Below are positions 63,110-64,000 of a stretch of DNA of 64,000 nt, one piece after another; position 1 is the stretch's first letter, and every line of letters begins with the position of its first letter. The notes under the pieces are model-generated. The model saw only the letters and a list, made by a program, of their open reading frames with translations. It was not told where the DNA came from and made no database searches. Source of the DNA: Symsagittifera roscoffensis (lineage: Eukaryota > Xenacoelomorpha > Acoela > Convolutidae). The DNA lies in assembly GCF_963678635.1 (NCBI RefSeq), contig NC_087063.1, positions 64,959,290 to 65,023,289 on the forward strand, given 5' to 3'. Both the position numbers and the translations under genes were made by a program.

Positions 63110-64000
63110 AGTCTAATTCCCCTGAAATTCAGATTCAAACCTCTCGAGATAAATTGGGGCAAATTTTTTCATGATGCATGAATATTTTGTTCATGATTCA
63201 ACTGATTCAATTCCCCAATAATCAAAAATCATTCTCTCTATGAAAGTAGCAAACTCACAGTTTCGGACGTTTTCGATTACATTATACAGTAAAAATTCAA
63301 TTTATTTTTTAAAATTCGAAATTGACGTTAAAATGAGAAATTATTTTTACCGTTTAGTTATTGGGAGCCCTTTCGTGAATGAAGGAGCATCTAAAGCAAG
63401 GGACAGTTGCAAACAAAATGAGAACGAAATTGATTAATTTTATTTAAATTAAATGTTCCTTTCGTTTTGAAAGTCAGGATGAAAAATTTCCAAATTGTGA
63501 ATTGCTTTTTTTCGTTTCTGTTAATCAATCCTAAGAAATTCAAAAATTATGTCAATTATTAGCGCCAATAGATCTATCCAACCCTAATGTACAGGAGGAG
63601 TCCGCGCTCTTAATCATTTTCTCTCAGAATGAATAGAAACAACTAATCCAAGCATTGATGCATATTCAATCCAGAAAAATTAAACCGAAATGAAAACTCT
63701 AAGAAAACCGAAATGAAAATTAAGAGAATTCTTAGGCAATTGACCATTTTCAAAATGAATATGTTTGTGAATTTTTTTTGGCAAACAAATTTTTTTTTTC
63801 GAAAAAGACTTATAAGAGCTTTTTAGGTGAAGATCTTCTCCTTGATACTAGCAGTCTTTCTGTTAGGATGCAGTCAAAAAAAAATCTGCCAATTCATACA
63901 TTTTATATAAAGTTAACAAAAATTAGATTCCTTTTTTTCAAATGTTTTTCATTATAATATTTTTAGTTTTTTTTTCATTATGAAGAATTAATGGCATTCA
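63110..64000. other. No supported gene
   Basis: The frame at 63240-63437 has no recognised motif; the rest is AT-rich. Confidence 0.4.

Overview
The window is eukaryotic, almost certainly from an invertebrate animal with an AT-rich, repeat-dense genome. The reasons are BEL/Pao and Ty3/gypsy LTR retrotransposons, eukaryotic tRNA-type A and B boxes, hAT-like and mariner-like terminal repeats, microsatellites and a 200-base assembly gap. I cannot name the species. Nearly everything that can be recognised is mobile or repetitive. I see no complete single-copy host gene, only one candidate first exon (8447-8525) and a few weak ORFs.

Layout. 1-6466: a BEL/Pao element (BEL-1) on the minus strand that runs off the left edge. 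It shows a gag-pol frame open to the edge, a separate small ORF upstream of it, a leader hairpin, a 48-bp minisatellite, and a tRNA primer site next to its 5' LTR. 6467-14680: mostly unassigned AT-rich DNA with a perfect 117-bp-arm fold-back and short palindromes. 14683-31264: a nest. Repeat family R1 is split by a mariner-like TA-flanked element, which is split by a second BEL element (BEL-2, 16008-31067, identical 5-bp target duplications, near-identical 450-bp LTRs). BEL-2 carries an internal 5,287-bp tandem duplication. 31265-41889: more R1 copies, a hAT-like MITE with an exact 8-bp target duplication, and unassigned DNA. 41890-49050: a Ty3/gypsy-type element on the minus strand with several frame breaks. 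49528-50395: a decayed BEL remnant. 51290-52320: GAGCGG repeats, a tRNA-Arg-like gene and a G-rich tract beside the gap. 52521-64000: R1 copies, microsatellites, a ~118-bp tandem array invaded by a hAT-like MITE, and another hAT-like MITE.

Most interesting. The two divergent BEL elements share an undescribed-looking leader module: a ~200-residue ORF placed between the primer site and gag, preceded by RNA hairpins. In BEL-2 the hairpin is duplicated 201 bp apart, and the two copies differ by five two-sided compensatory base-pair changes with a nearly invariant loop. That is strong internal evidence for selection on RNA structure. The ORF products are about half identical between elements and share motifs that I cannot assign to a family. 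The BEL-2 LTR also holds a complete RNA polymerase III cassette: tRNA-like A box, B box and T6 terminator. None of this has been checked against databases.
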